DNA of 64,000 bases from Mimachlamys varia (lineage: Eukaryota > Mollusca > Bivalvia > Pectinida > Pectinidae). Shown here piece after piece: positions 51,851 to 62,586 of this stretch. The notes beneath the pieces were generated by a model. The model worked only from the letters and a program-made list of their open reading frames with translations, had not been told where the DNA came from and did no database searches. The stretch covers positions 50,398,686 to 50,462,685 of the forward strand of contig OX392529.1 of the NCBI GenBank assembly GCA_947623455.1. Reading direction: 5' to 3'. The position numbers and the translations under genes are program-made. Position 1 is the first letter of the stretch. Each line of letters starts with the position of its first letter.

Positions 51851-52335
51851 GTACGTAGGCGATCCCTATATACCCTCAACGACTCTCTCGCGAAGGAATA
51901 ATTAAAACATTTTATTTACCTCGCACGACAACAAAGAGAAGTATTTTTTGTGATTTTTATTTAAATTTTCCATTGGCGTTAGACAAGGCAGTCCAATGTC
52001 GGTCATGCCTTTTTACTGCAATATTGACCAGATCCCACGAAATCAGAAATTGACCTTATCGAATTACAAGTCAATGCTTCTATCCATTAAAGAGTAAATG
52101 TATGACGTCAAAACTTACTTAAAGGCTACCAGTCATTTTATGGCGTACACAAATAACAGATTTTGAAATCCCCTCTCACACGGGCCAAAAATGACAGGTA
52201 CCGATATTTGAATTATAAATCATGAATTATTATACCAATATGCCACTATTTAAACCGTTATTGCTATCTGGTTATGCAGTCATTGAACTACTTCCTGTTT
52301 CGCTCCTATCATTTGTGATGCGAGGCGTTAGTTTT
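51851..52335. other. No gene seen
   Basis: Unique-looking sequence after the tandem repeats. No frame, RNA or repeat supported. Confidence 0.4.
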
Positions 52336-52575
52336 TTTATACCCTCATCTTAAGTAAGGGGTATATAATAATCACTTTTTCCGTGCGTGCGTCCGTCCGG
52401 ACCTTGATATCTCATGAACCTCTGAATAGATTTGGTTCATATTCAGACCATATCATCACAGCCCTATAAAGTTCTACAACTGATTAGATTTTGCTGTTTA
52501 TCGGTCAAAGGTCACACTTGACCTCTTTGTCCCGTTGACAGTTCAGTGGTGAATACCGACCGGGTATATGAATAA
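52336..52575. repeat. Possible dispersed repeat with GTCCGTCCG motif
   Basis: TACCCTCATCTTAAGTAAGG, GTGCGTGCGTCCGTCCGGAC and a long block to ACCGGGTATATG. The beginning TATACCC and the end GGGTATA form short inverted termini. Similar sequences with GTCCGTCCG are frequent in mollusc genomes, from memory only; no second copy exists in this window. Confidence 0.4.
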
Positions 52576-53387
52576 AAAGACGCAGTCCGGAAATCGTCCG
52601 TTTCCATTCCGGATCAGCACGTTTTGTTGATTAGTCATCACCTAATTACCTACAAAATGGCTGTCGTTCAGGCGGGGAAAAACCAAGGACGCTATTGCCA
52701 TAATTTAGTAGCTAATGAAAATAAAACATATCGATACTTGTGAGGGATGTATTGTGTACTATACTCGATTTTTGTCATCCACATCAAGGACATTCTGTGT
52801 TCTGAGTGCTGCAGGGAGCGTTTGTTGAATAAACTTTCATTTTGTGTCTCACACTCTTGATACCGCCTATTTCAGTTCATATCTTAAATAAAAGCATTCA
52901 TCTCCCTGTAAACAAGGCATCGCAGACGATACTAATACTATCGAACTTCAACATTCAATATTAAAATTGAAAAGAGAAATGCTGAGTGATTCGAAAAGGC
53001 ATGTTTTCATGAGCCGGTATGCGTCCAGGATAAATGTTATTTCATGGCACGGACCTTCTATTTATAATAACAATGACCTAGTTTTTTTACCATGTACAAT
53101 TTGAACTAGAAATTGTTTGACGGGCTTTCCACATCCGCGACCACTTTGGCCTTTGGTAGAAGAGAGGCAACTCTTACAAATTTTACGAATAAATTCGCTT
53201 CCACCATTGATGGCCAATAACCTTAGCATCTTTTCAAAGTTTGTTACCCAAAGTAGCACTTTTTCTCATAATAATTGATTGGAAGTTTCCACAGTATGTT
53301 TCTGACGATATATCATCACTATACGTCCCCTGATAATGAAGAAATGTAGCTTGTCGAGCGGTAACGCCCCAATTTCTGCCATTTTCT
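52576..53387. other. Mostly unique sequence; remnant tandem-repeat unit at the right end
   Basis: From about 53050 it resembles the 150-215-bp repeats (CAATGACCTAGTTTTTTTAC, GAAATGTAGCTTGTCGAGCG). The minus frame of 65 codons at 53259-53062 is not supported as a gene. Confidence 0.4.
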
Positions 53388-54343
53388 ATAAAATAGCAAT
53401 TTCAATTTCAACAAATTTTATTTCAAAAAGAAAAAGGATTGAACAACAGGCATAGCCTATATTAGTTCTCTCCAAATAGCAACAATGAGTATATACACAA
53501 TGAGATATAAGTTGAAGTAAGGACAACTTTTAAATATATTCATTTGATTTAATTTTATTATAGTTAATGTAATTCATTTAATTTATTTTTGTTGAGAAAA
53601 AGGTAAACCCTGCATTCATGACTGGTATCCTTCCACCTATGGGATACAGACCAGAAAAGTCCATAACAGCAAATAGCTGCTGGTCATCCACCCATAAGTT
53701 TTAGGTACCAGCCATGGATACATCATTTAAAGTTATATATATATGAGATTTAAGAAAAGCAATATTTTGAAGATATATAGCTAGCAGAGTTTCACTAATT
53801 TACATATATGAGATCATTTAATCTTAAGTGGAGATACCAATGAATATTGAGTGAGATATGGGGGTTTAAAATTTTGAATAGATTAATAAATAACAGAATT
53901 GTATAAGTTGAAATATACAATTAGTATTACTCTGCTAAGATATGGTTGTCCTTACTATTATATGCTAGTCATTACATAATATAATACATAAAATACAAAA
54001 CATACCTATATCGGATATAAGATGGTGAGAAATTTATTGGAGGTTGTAAGAGTGGGGGGGGGGGGGGGGAGCTTCTTAGGGTAAGAAAGATGTACAGAGA
54101 AAGCCATACATCAGGTAAATAGGTAATTTCTTAATGGATTGCTGACGGTTTACTGAATGGATTATGGATTATGGAATGGATTATCATATGTTGAGTGATA
54201 AAAAAAAAATAAATAAACAAGTAAACAGTTAATCACACTAGCAAATTTACATGTATACAACTCTGGGAGTTAGAGTCTATTTGTAGCTCTAATGTATTCT
54301 GCAGTGGCCTTAAAAGATAGATATATTTTTTTGATCATCACAA

Positions 54344-55822
54344 TCACCACAACCTGATAAAAGAATAGTTGAAGTGATTGTGATCAACATCAACTAGTTT
54401 TTCTTTTAGTATATCACGGGGGGCATCAAAATTCCTACAGTTAAAAAAGTAATGATGGACAGATTCCTTTGCATTCCCACATGAGCATGACGGTGTATCA
54501 GTAAGATGGTCTTTATTCAGATCAAGGTTTAAACTACTTGCTGAATTTCGAAGTTGACACAGTATAATGTTAAATTTTCTGCTACCTGCATTGGTGTAAG
54601 CATGGTTCATGTCATTGTCCAGTGACATATCGCTATAAATTTCAGATATAACTTTTTTGAAGTGATAGAGAGATGTAATTCTCGTAAGATCTACCCTTGC
54701 TAGAAGTTTGTTAAAATCATTGAGTGTAGCAGGAATAAAGCTTTTAGCATAAATATTTGTTCTACATAGAGGAGTAGTGAACATTCTTTCATTTCGAAAT
54801 AAGTATAAGTCATTAATATGATTATAATGTGGATCAACTAACTCATTTAAATAATTTGGGGCAGTACCAGATATAATTTTGTAAAGAAGAGTTAGTCTGT
54901 GTTTTTTCCTTCTTGTAGCAAGAGAATCCCAGCCAAGTTCACTGTAAAGTTTATAATGTGAGGATCCTCTACGCAGTCCTGTTATAACTCGAGCTGCTTC
55001 TAACTGGATAGACTCGAGAAGAATAGCCTCCTGCTGAGTACAATTGTCGAAGATGATATCACCATATTCTAATATTGGTCGAATATAAGCAGTATATATC
55101 ATGTTGAGAGATTTACGGCTCATTTTATATTTAACAGATTTCAATAAGTTAACACGTTTGGAGGCTTTGGTATAAATAAAGTTAATGTGATGATGCCATT
55201 TTCCATCTTTGGACAAAAATAAGCCAGTATGTTTATGATTAGATACATTTTTTACAATTTCATTTTGAAAAATAATGTCAGGACATACTATATTTCTTTT
55301 TCTACTAAATGTTACTGATTCTGTCTTAGAAGGATTAAAAGTAATGTCCCACTTTTTAGACCACGTATCTATATTATTAAGATCACTAGATAAGCTATTG
55401 GCTGCATCTAATGGGTTGGTTTCTATTACTTTAAAAAGGGAAGTGTCGTCAGCAAAGAGCTTTTTTTCATTAGTTATACATTCTACAATATCATTAATAT
55501 AAATCAGAAATAGAAAAGGACCGAGGACTGAACCCTGGGGGACACCGGCACTTACCTGTTTGTATGTCGAGAAGTAGCCTTCTGTCATAACCCTATGTTT
55601 ACGGTTAGTTAGGTAATCCTTAAACCAGTTAAGTAACTTACCTTTGATGCCATACATTTCCAGTTTAAATAATAGGCCAGGATGCCAAACACGATCGAAT
55701 GCTTTGCTCACATCACAAAATATTGATCTAATTTCCAAACCTTTGTCTAATTTATTAATAATTATGTTGTACATTGATAGCAGTTGATAAACAGTTGAAT
55801 CTCCTGGCATAAATCCTGGCAT
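54344..55822 (-). CDS. LINE reverse transcriptase, N-terminally incomplete
   Basis: A 492-residue frame with reverse transcriptase blocks in order: GFMPGDST at 3-10, FCDVSKAFD (first catalytic Asp) at 35-43, GVPQGSVLGP at 93-102 and FADDT (catalytic Asp pair) at 123-127. A connection domain follows, then a Cys/His cluster CxCx7HHx4C at 446-462. The F-A-D-D active site and the C-terminal CxC..HH..C module are typical of jockey/CR1/Nimb-type LINEs; I cannot fix the clade by eye. The annotated ATG is not a real start: it falls just after an internal deletion that removed the finger motifs. The enzyme is therefore most likely inactive, although the remaining palm and C-terminus are uninterrupted. 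Confidence 0.85.
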   Translation of the reverse strand: MPGFMPGDSTVYQLLSMYNIIINKLDKGLEIRSIFCDVSKAFDRVWHPGLLFKLEMYGIKGKLLNWFKDYLTNRKHRVMTEGYFSTYKQVSAGVPQGSVLGPFLFLIYINDIVECITNEKKLFADDTSLFKVIETNPLDAANSLSSDLNNIDTWSKKWDITFNPSKTESVTFSRKRNIVCPDIIFQNEIVKNVSNHKHTGLFLSKDGKWHHHINFIYTKASKRVNLLKSVKYKMSRKSLNMIYTAYIRPILEYGDIIFDNCTQQEAILLESIQLEAARVITGLRRGSSHYKLYSELGWDSLATRRKKHRLTLLYKIISGTAPNYLNELVDPHYNHINDLYLFRNERMFTTPLCRTNIYAKSFIPATLNDFNKLLARVDLTRITSLYHFKKVISEIYSDMSLDNDMNHAYTNAGSRKFNIILCQLRNSASSLNLDLNKDHLTDTPSCSCGNAKESVHHYFFNCRNFDAPRDILKEKLVDVDHNHFNYSFIRLW

Positions 55823-55990
55823 AGATCCCTCACATCCTGTTCATGAAACAGTATATTATTAAGTATATTAGGAGAATCCGGAACAGGCGGTAAAGGATCA
55901 ATATTATCAGAAGAAGTGGAAATAGACGAAAAGTGATCAACCAGACATTGAGCTTTATCAAATGGATGAAACAGAATTGTAAAAATAATT
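55806..55990 (-). pseudogene. LINE ORF fragment upstream of the deletion
   Basis: Minus-strand reading gives FDKAQCLVDHFSSI and then a proline-rich stretch up to EQDVRDL, matching the segment that normally precedes reverse transcriptase in jockey-type LINEs. It runs in a different frame from the main RT frame. The junction lies at a near-perfect tandem repeat of ATGCCAGGA (55818-55800), consistent with a deletion between short direct repeats. Confidence 0.7.
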
Positions 55991-57059
55991 ATAAAATAGC
56001 AAGTGACCTTATTTTTCATTGCAGCTAGATGAAACACAAACTCGTACAAGCGATGATGTTTGTGAAACCATGTGTAAAGTTTCATGCCAACGGCAAAGAA
56101 ATGCAGCCTGTAGAGCGGTGACGTCAAATTTCTGTCAATTTCTATATATAGTAGTGGTGACCTAGTTTTTTGCCACAGCAAGTTGAAACACGAAGTCGTT
56201 TAAGGGGTGATGTGTCTGAATACTTGTGTGAAGTGTCATGCCAATCGGTTGAAAAATTATAAACACTTTACAAACACTTGTTCTGAAACTTTCTGATATC
56301 TAAACTTAGGACCCATAAAATGACTTCCTAAAAAATTTTGGATAATACCGTCAAACCTTCGTTATCTCGAACTCGTATAACTCAAAGACCACGTTTAATT
56401 CGAAGTATGTTTTCGGTCCCTGCCAAGCTTTACATTGTCATTCAGACACGTAACTCGAATACTCGGGATAAATCAAATAAGTTTCCCCATAACTCGGATA
56501 AGTTTTCACATATGGTCCAATCGACTTCGAGATAGCGAGGTTCGAATGTATGTACCATTGTTAGATGTTTAAACGTTAAGTACTTTGACTTCCGTATTAA
56601 GACTTAAATCAACAACAACAAATAAATATATAGAAAAATAAATATTTTGTATTTACAATAATTTAATGTACAATAAGATCTACAAAGCAGATCGGCAATC
56701 AACACACACTACAACTACTTACACACTAGATATATAAATATACGTATACGCTATCTTCACTTTATACATAATCTTACACATCATATATAGATATCCATTT
56801 ATATATCAATTATGAAAAATGCAGTGTGACTGTGACATTTAAAAACAGATCTATACCTTAACTCACCAATAATAAAAGCTACAGGGTGAAATTTACAAAT
56901 GGATACACTTACCCCCACACATTCAGGTATTAAACCCATTATAAGACATTTAGTATGTGTTTGTACATCGTCATTTCGGACATGCGCAACAAATAAGACA
57001 GATCTAAAACAAATACGGACGAACACGGAGACGACACACAAACGAACATGCAGAAAAAT

Positions 57060-57640
57060 AGACCGGCACAAATATCGGTCATACGACATAGATAAGAAAG
57101 AGCTTTAGTCAAATGGCAAATGTTCTGACAGACAAAATGATTGATGTACCACTCTGAGTGTCAATAACCACCAAATACTGTAGTAAGCTTCTTCCTTGGA
57201 CATATATTACAGATACGGACAAACATGCAGACACACGGACGAACGTGCAGACAAATAAAGACCGACACAAATATCAGTCATACACAACAGATAAGAAAGA
57301 GCTTTAGTCAAATGGCAAATGTTCTGACAGTCAAAATGATTAAAGTACCACTCTGAGTGTCAATAACCACCAAATACTGTAGTAAGCTTCTTCCTTGGAC
57401 ATATATATACAAATACGGACGAACATGCAGACACACAGAGGAACACGCAGACAGAACGACCGGCACCAATATCGGTCATACGACTCAGGTAAGAAAGAGC
57501 TTTAGTCAAATGACAAATGTTTTGACAGACAGACAGATAAACACACACACACGGACGAACATGCTGACAAATAGACCTGCACACATATCGGTGATGCGCA
57601 ACGTATAAGAAAGAGCTTTAGTCACATGACAAATGTTCTG
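57060..57640. repeat. About 198-bp tandem repeat, three to four copies
   Basis: The landmark AGAAAGAGCTTTAGTCA occurs near 57095, 57294, 57492 and 57608. Two full units of about 198-199 bp and one shortened unit of about 116 bp are present. Units include CCACCAAATACTGTAGTAAG and ACGGACGAACATGCAGACA. It lies in the 3' flank of the minus-strand gene and runs into the 26-bp repeat. Confidence 0.85.
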
Positions 57641-57649
57641 ACAGATACA

Positions 57650-58252
57650 GACACAACCTCACAGACAAACACACAGACAGAAAGACAGACACAAACACAC
57701 AGACAGAAAGACAGACACAAACACACAGACAGAAAGACAACAGACACAAATACACACACAGAGAGACAGACACAAACACACAGACAGAAAGACAGACACA
57801 AACACACACACAGAAAGACAGACACAAACACACAGACAGAAAGACAGACACAAACACACAGACAGAAAGACAGACACAAACACACAGACAGAAAGACAGA
57901 CACAAACACACAGACAGAAAGACAGACACAAACACGCACACAGAAAGACAGACACAAACACACACAGAAAGACAGACACAAACACACAGACAGAAAGACA
58001 GACTCAAACACACAGACAGAAAGATAGACACAAACACACACACAGAAAGACAGACACAAACACACAGACAGAAAGACAGACACAAACACACAGACAGAAA
58101 GATAGACACAAACACACACAGAAAGACAGACACAAACACACAGACAGAAAGACAGACACAAACACACACACAGAAAGATAGACACAAACACACACACAGA
58201 AAGACAGACACAAACACACACACAGAAAGACAGACACAAACACACACACAGA
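57650..58252. repeat. 26-bp simple-sequence minisatellite
   Basis: About 23 copies of a 26-bp unit made of ACACAAACACACAGACAG and AAAGACAG, with minor variants (CACACACA, GATAGACA, GCACACA). Every frame is open for long stretches on both strands, which explains apparent proteins of up to 209 residues rich in Cys, Leu, Ser and Val (minus) or Thr, Asp, Lys, His (plus). These are artefacts. Confidence 0.95.
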
Positions 58253-58360
58253 AACTAGGTATAATTTGTTTGACACATTCTTACGATTACTATATTGATA
58301 TTGCCACATCATTCAGTCGCCACATCCACACTTTCAAAAAAAGTTTATTTTGAATCTGAT

Positions 58361-60944
58361 TCAGCGTGTCCTTGACCTTTTACGAGGGATATGAACTTCT
58401 TCCTCATCGTCATAGGCGATTCGTCTCTTTGTGCCACTGTGTTTGCTGTAGTTAATGTACGTATAGCCCCGCCTACTGTTTATAATGATATCAAACTCTC
58501 CGACGTATTGTGGGGTATCCAACACGATTCCAAGATCGATCTCGGGAGTGAACTGTTGAGGAAGCAAGCAGGTCGTATCCAGGGACACGGTAGGGGAAGG
58601 TCGTTGGTCGGTCTTCAACAGTGCGTCACTGACAGGATTTGCTGGCTGTTTGACCGATACAGACTCGAACTTAAAGGGCGTCGGTTTCTTGGTGACGTCA
58701 CTAGCTTTGAGAGTGTACTCCCCCTAGAAAAAAGAAAAGTCAAATTTCAGACATAGTATAGCAAAGAACAAAACAAACAAAAACAGTATTTTATCCAAGT
58801 ACAAAGGATACACATGTCATGTTGTCAGACGCTTGATTATACGATTTTCTGTCTTGGTTGATTTTTTTTATTGATTGAGCTTACGGAAATGCGAAAACAA
58901 TTTCATTTAGCGAAGTTTATTCAATATCCATAATTGTATTATGTTTTTGACAAAAACTTCCAATAATGATTTAAACACTCTTTGCCATGCCATACCTAGA
59001 TTTTGTAGGCACTGATTACGTAAATTATACTGACTGATCTCAATACAGCGTTACTACGCGATAAACTTACCATCAGATCGAGGCTGTAGTCAAAATCATC
59101 GTCAGATTCAATTTCAGCATTAAGCCCTCTTGTCAGGTGTCGAACTGATAAAAAAGGGAAATATATGTCATTTCACAAGTAATGTTGATTGTCCTATGAA
59201 ACGTACTTGAATTGAAGGAACCCTGTTTGTTAAGCTGACCATCAAGGGGAATTTACATTACAAACATTGATATTACATGTTAGATAATAAACTGTTCAGT
59301 AGTTGAACGTCTCTGACCCTTACCAAGGAGGTTTGGTTGCTGGACCAAGGACAGTCCTGTGCTTAATATCACAATGGACACTGTCTTGGACACTTGAGTG
59401 CTCCTTTGGAGGATGGACAAAAGGAGAGAGTGAGAGAAAGAATAAAGTAGAGCAACAAAAAGACAAAACAAAAAACTGACAAGCATGAAATAAGAAAGAA
59501 ATGTTTATGACAAAATACAGAAACGAGAACTACTGAAAACAGATTGTAGAACTAAAGCAAGTGAAAGGGAAAAACATATACTACAAATTCATTACAAGAT
59601 ATTGCATTTAATACCTTCAGAGATGAGCAGAATGCAGTCCTGGAATAATCATAGTCAGGTTTGTCATTGCAGGTATGACGACTTTTCTTGATGACGTCAG
59701 AGGTATGAACAGTCGCGCTGGTATTCATACCGTCAGAGAATGGACATTTCTGTAGGAAGAAAATGCTAGATTAGAGGTAGGACTAATCTTTAAAAGAAGG
59801 TTCTCATTAGGAAGTAGTTCAAATATTTTTCAATGAAAGTTATTTATTACTGGTAATTAACAAGCTGAGTTGTTCCATTAATAATGAGAAACGTGTGTTG
59901 TATGGTTGCATAACGAACTAAACCGGAAGTGTGCTTTTAAGAATCCAGCAAGTTGAGATATGTCAGTCTTTGTTTGTGATTTATCTAATATGTTTAGTAT
60001 ATATAAAAAGAACTACATTTTATATATTTATAACATATAAGTTTTTATTATTGGTTTAGTTTGGTTTATTGTGTTGTACGTCCTATCAACAGCTAGGGTC
60101 ATTTAAGGACATGCCATGTTTTTGGAGTGGGAGGAAAGCCGGAGTACCCGGAGAAAAACGAACGACCAATGATCAGTACCTGGTAACTGCCCCACGTGGT
60201 ATTCAAACTCGCAACCTAGAGATGAAGGCTAGTGGTAGAATGTCAGGACACCTTAACCACTGCGGCCACAGAGGAAAATTATTTTTCACATTTTAGTAAA
60301 AGGGAATTATGTAACCGACACATTTACATCTAGTCTATCTAATAAAGAAACAAAGTACCTGTTTGTTTGTCGCAGCTTCCTCACGTTTTGGCTTAGACCA
60401 ATGGAATCTGTCATTAGCTGGTTTTGGTTCTGACCAACAACGATTACCATTGGCAATGACTTGGTCCTGGCAACTGCCTGTATTCTGGACAACTTTCTGG
60501 TAAAAAGATAATATATAATGATTCTTTTTAAATGTATGATATTACCTTTACTTTAATTGTTTAATTTTTTTTTCAAAAACACTTCTTTGAAAAACACCCC
60601 AAAGATCGTTATATAAATGTAGTTTACATTGGTGTAAGTTGTCGTCTGAATTAGAAATGTACAGTGACCGCCAAAGTTAGCCCATTTCAAATAATCTTTT
60701 GGCAGAACTGTTAAAATGTACAAACTAGATTGTAGTCGGTGGCTATTTAAAGAGTTCCATCATCGATCCCAAATCTTAAGCAGCAATTGAAAACAACTTT
60801 CCTACTTAAGATTGTACAGTTGACAGTACTTACCAAAGGATCGTCCAGCCTGATTAAACGAATCTCATTACGAGCGCGTGGTTGTTGGTCGTCTGCGCGG
60901 CGTGGTCGCCATTGTCTTTTCTTGATCATACGTACGTTATCCAT
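58361..60944 (-). CDS. Unrecognised six-exon gene, about 299 aa (right arm)
   Basis: Coding exons in order: 60944-60834, 60496-60359, 59749-59615, about 59402-59324, 59144-59071 and 58723-58361. Lengths 111+138+135+79+74+363 give 300 codons with the stop. Junctions are GT-AG and phases agree, except at exon 4, where the acceptor expected from the left arm reads GG instead of AG; either splicing shifts or this copy is also damaged. The ATG lies 7 nt after an acceptor, so a non-coding first exon is likely. The product starts very basic (KKRQWRPRR), has cysteines in exons 2 and 3, an acidic ESDDDFD patch in exon 5, and ends DDEEEV then PRKRSRTR, a nuclear-localisation-like tail. I do not recognise the family; a nuclear role is a guess. 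It is favoured over the left copy because it keeps exon 2 and has no stop in the last exon. Confidence 0.6.
60045..60275 (-). mobile_element. tRNA-derived SINE in the intron between exons 2 and 3
   Basis: On the minus strand: A box TGGCCGCAGTGGTTAAGG (about 60252-60270), B box GGTTGCGAGTTTGAATACC (about 60198-60216), then the conserved body CCGGGTACTCCGGCTTTCCT and a tail ending in AAACCAAACTAAACC. The head looks Leu/Ser-tRNA-like. A body of this type is shared by many mollusc SINEs, from memory. It is absent from the left arm, so it inserted after the duplication, or was lost there together with exon 2. Confidence 0.75.
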
Positions 60945-61780
60945 TGCTTGTCTGAAAAGGGAGAAAACAAGGGAATTACAACATGTATTAGGTCCAAGAA
61001 CAGTTTTAGCTTCTTTTTTTTTATCTTAAAACAAGAAATTCTTAAAAGAAGAAAATACATTTAACCTACCATGGACAACTCCCAATACCCAAAACGGATC
61101 ACAAGATGACGTACATTGTAACGCACACATGCTAATTTTGGCAGCAAAATTTTTCACTTCACCAGAACATAAATATCTTTGTCAATATTTTGATATTTCA
61201 TGATGATTTCTTCAGGCTAAATTTATTCCTGAAATGCCAAACAAAATACATCATCTTTGCGCGCGCCATTTTTGATAACGCAACAAAATTATTTGGAGTT
61301 TTAAAATAAGTCTAACGCTACTGTCTGTAGTACTACTGATTCTACATCAGTTTAAAGATAATCACCCCATAGAGAAAAAAAATAACTATGCACAATTAAA
61401 TGTCAGTCTTGTTAACTGGTGAAACATTTGTTGATTTTTTTTTCAAAGGGTGATCTGATTTTGGTACAGTATTGACACAAGTTGGATCCTGGTTCACGCT
61501 TTAACTTCAGTAATATTTTTCTCAAAGTCAAATGGTCTTGAGACATGGCCCAGAGAGATTCCAATTAATAAATCATTATATCAGCCACGATAAACGTATT
61601 ATAAATGTTAATATTGCGGTTTATAATATGTACATTCTTTAGCCGGTAAAAACATTATTTTATGAAAGTATGTTCATTGTAATCCCCGCCCCAAACATTC
61701 ATAATACTACCCCTCCCTCTACTGTACTCTAGCGCTACAATCCGTCGGCGACTGAACTCTGAGAAAAAAACCTTTCTTTA

Positions 61781-62169
61781 AAGGCCCAATATACGTAACT
61801 TTCGACAAAACTTGAAGCGAAAATCAAGCCCACTAACTTACTATATTTATAGATTTAGTTAAGATTAACTGATATCAGCAATATTCAAGATGCATTCTTA
61901 CACGGTTACCAGTACAGCAGCAGTTGAAATTCGGTATTTGTAAACACGCGTCCATTTTGAGCTGTCTTCTACCAGCGGTTTGTTGTTGAAGTGGGCCCCA
62001 CCTGAATTATTTTCAATTCTTTTGATTTTTTTCTGCCAAGAGTTTCTTGTTAGTTACCGCTCAGGTTAACTTCGTTTTAGACTTATTTTTGCATGGCTAT
62101 CAACTGGATTTTCTTTCATAATTTTTCAGAATCCCGAAAAATTTCCTGAAGTTACGTATATTGGGCCTT
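61781..62169 (+). mobile_element. MITE-B, 389-bp copy
   Basis: Ends AAGGCCCAATATACGTAACT and its reverse complement (AAGTTACGTATATTGGGCCTT) pair for about 20 bp, with TA on both sides (61779-61780, 62170-62171). No coding capacity. The first 50 or so bases match the 80-bp copy at 43316 read on the minus strand. Confidence 0.85.
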
Positions 62170-62586
62170 TAAGGACAACGTTCCTTACAAAACTGGAAAA
62201 TCGTACCTGTCCCAAGTCACTTACCTAGATAACTCTGTCTGTGACGATCCTTGTGTAGTTCTTGGAAACAAAACTTGGAAAAATCGTGGAAAATAGTGAG
62301 AGCGAAATATATCGTGACCGAAGTCGTGTGTCTCGTTGATAGAAATAACACGTGACATCAACAAATGACGTCATAATGAATATGACAATTTTCCGGCACA
62401 CGTGAATGATCATTGTGACGTGTTTCCGGTTCCGGTATATTATTGCCAATATGAGTGAGCATGGCCCGTTTTGTTTTGTTTAACAGTTTCAATATTAATG
62501 GGAAATTGTTAGAATATGTAATAAAGGTATATCATAGATTTGCAAACAGTCTTGAGGCGGGCGTTTATTACCAGTAATAATACGTA
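62170..62586. other. No gene seen between two MITEs
   Basis: A 74-codon minus frame (62449-62225) has no recognisable feature. No RNA gene or repeat supported. Confidence 0.35.

Larger units (their letters stand above)
53400..55990 (-). mobile_element. Non-LTR retrotransposon (LINE, jockey/CR1-like), truncated
   Basis: The element is bounded by the direct repeat ATAAAATAGCAA at 53388-53399 and 55991-56002, a 12-bp target-site duplication. On the minus strand it starts in the region just before reverse transcriptase (5' truncated, no endonuclease), holds one long RT frame, then about 940 bp of 3' untranslated sequence, ending with short GAAATT-type repeats rather than a long poly(A). A C16 run lies in the 3' UTR (54054-54069 on the + strand, as G). 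It inserted into a tandem-repeat unit in the spacer of the inverted duplication, so it is younger than those repeats. The intact long frame suggests a fairly recent insertion. Confidence 0.9.
56200..61680 (-). repeat. Right arm of the large inverted duplication
   Basis: Reverse-complement counterpart of 46830-50360. It is longer because of a simple-repeat expansion (about 56990-58252), a SINE in an intron (60045-60275) and an exon plus intron sequence lost from the left arm. The two arms place the same gene tail to tail. Confidence 0.85.

Noticed and set aside
57618..58247. Frames of up to 209 codons rich in Cys/Val/Leu/Ser
   Set aside because: Pure low-complexity translation of the 26-bp repeat; all frames are open.
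58391..58756. 121-codon frame on the plus strand
   Set aside because: It is the antisense of the last exon of the minus-strand gene, whose frame has phase-consistent splice sites and a matching copy.
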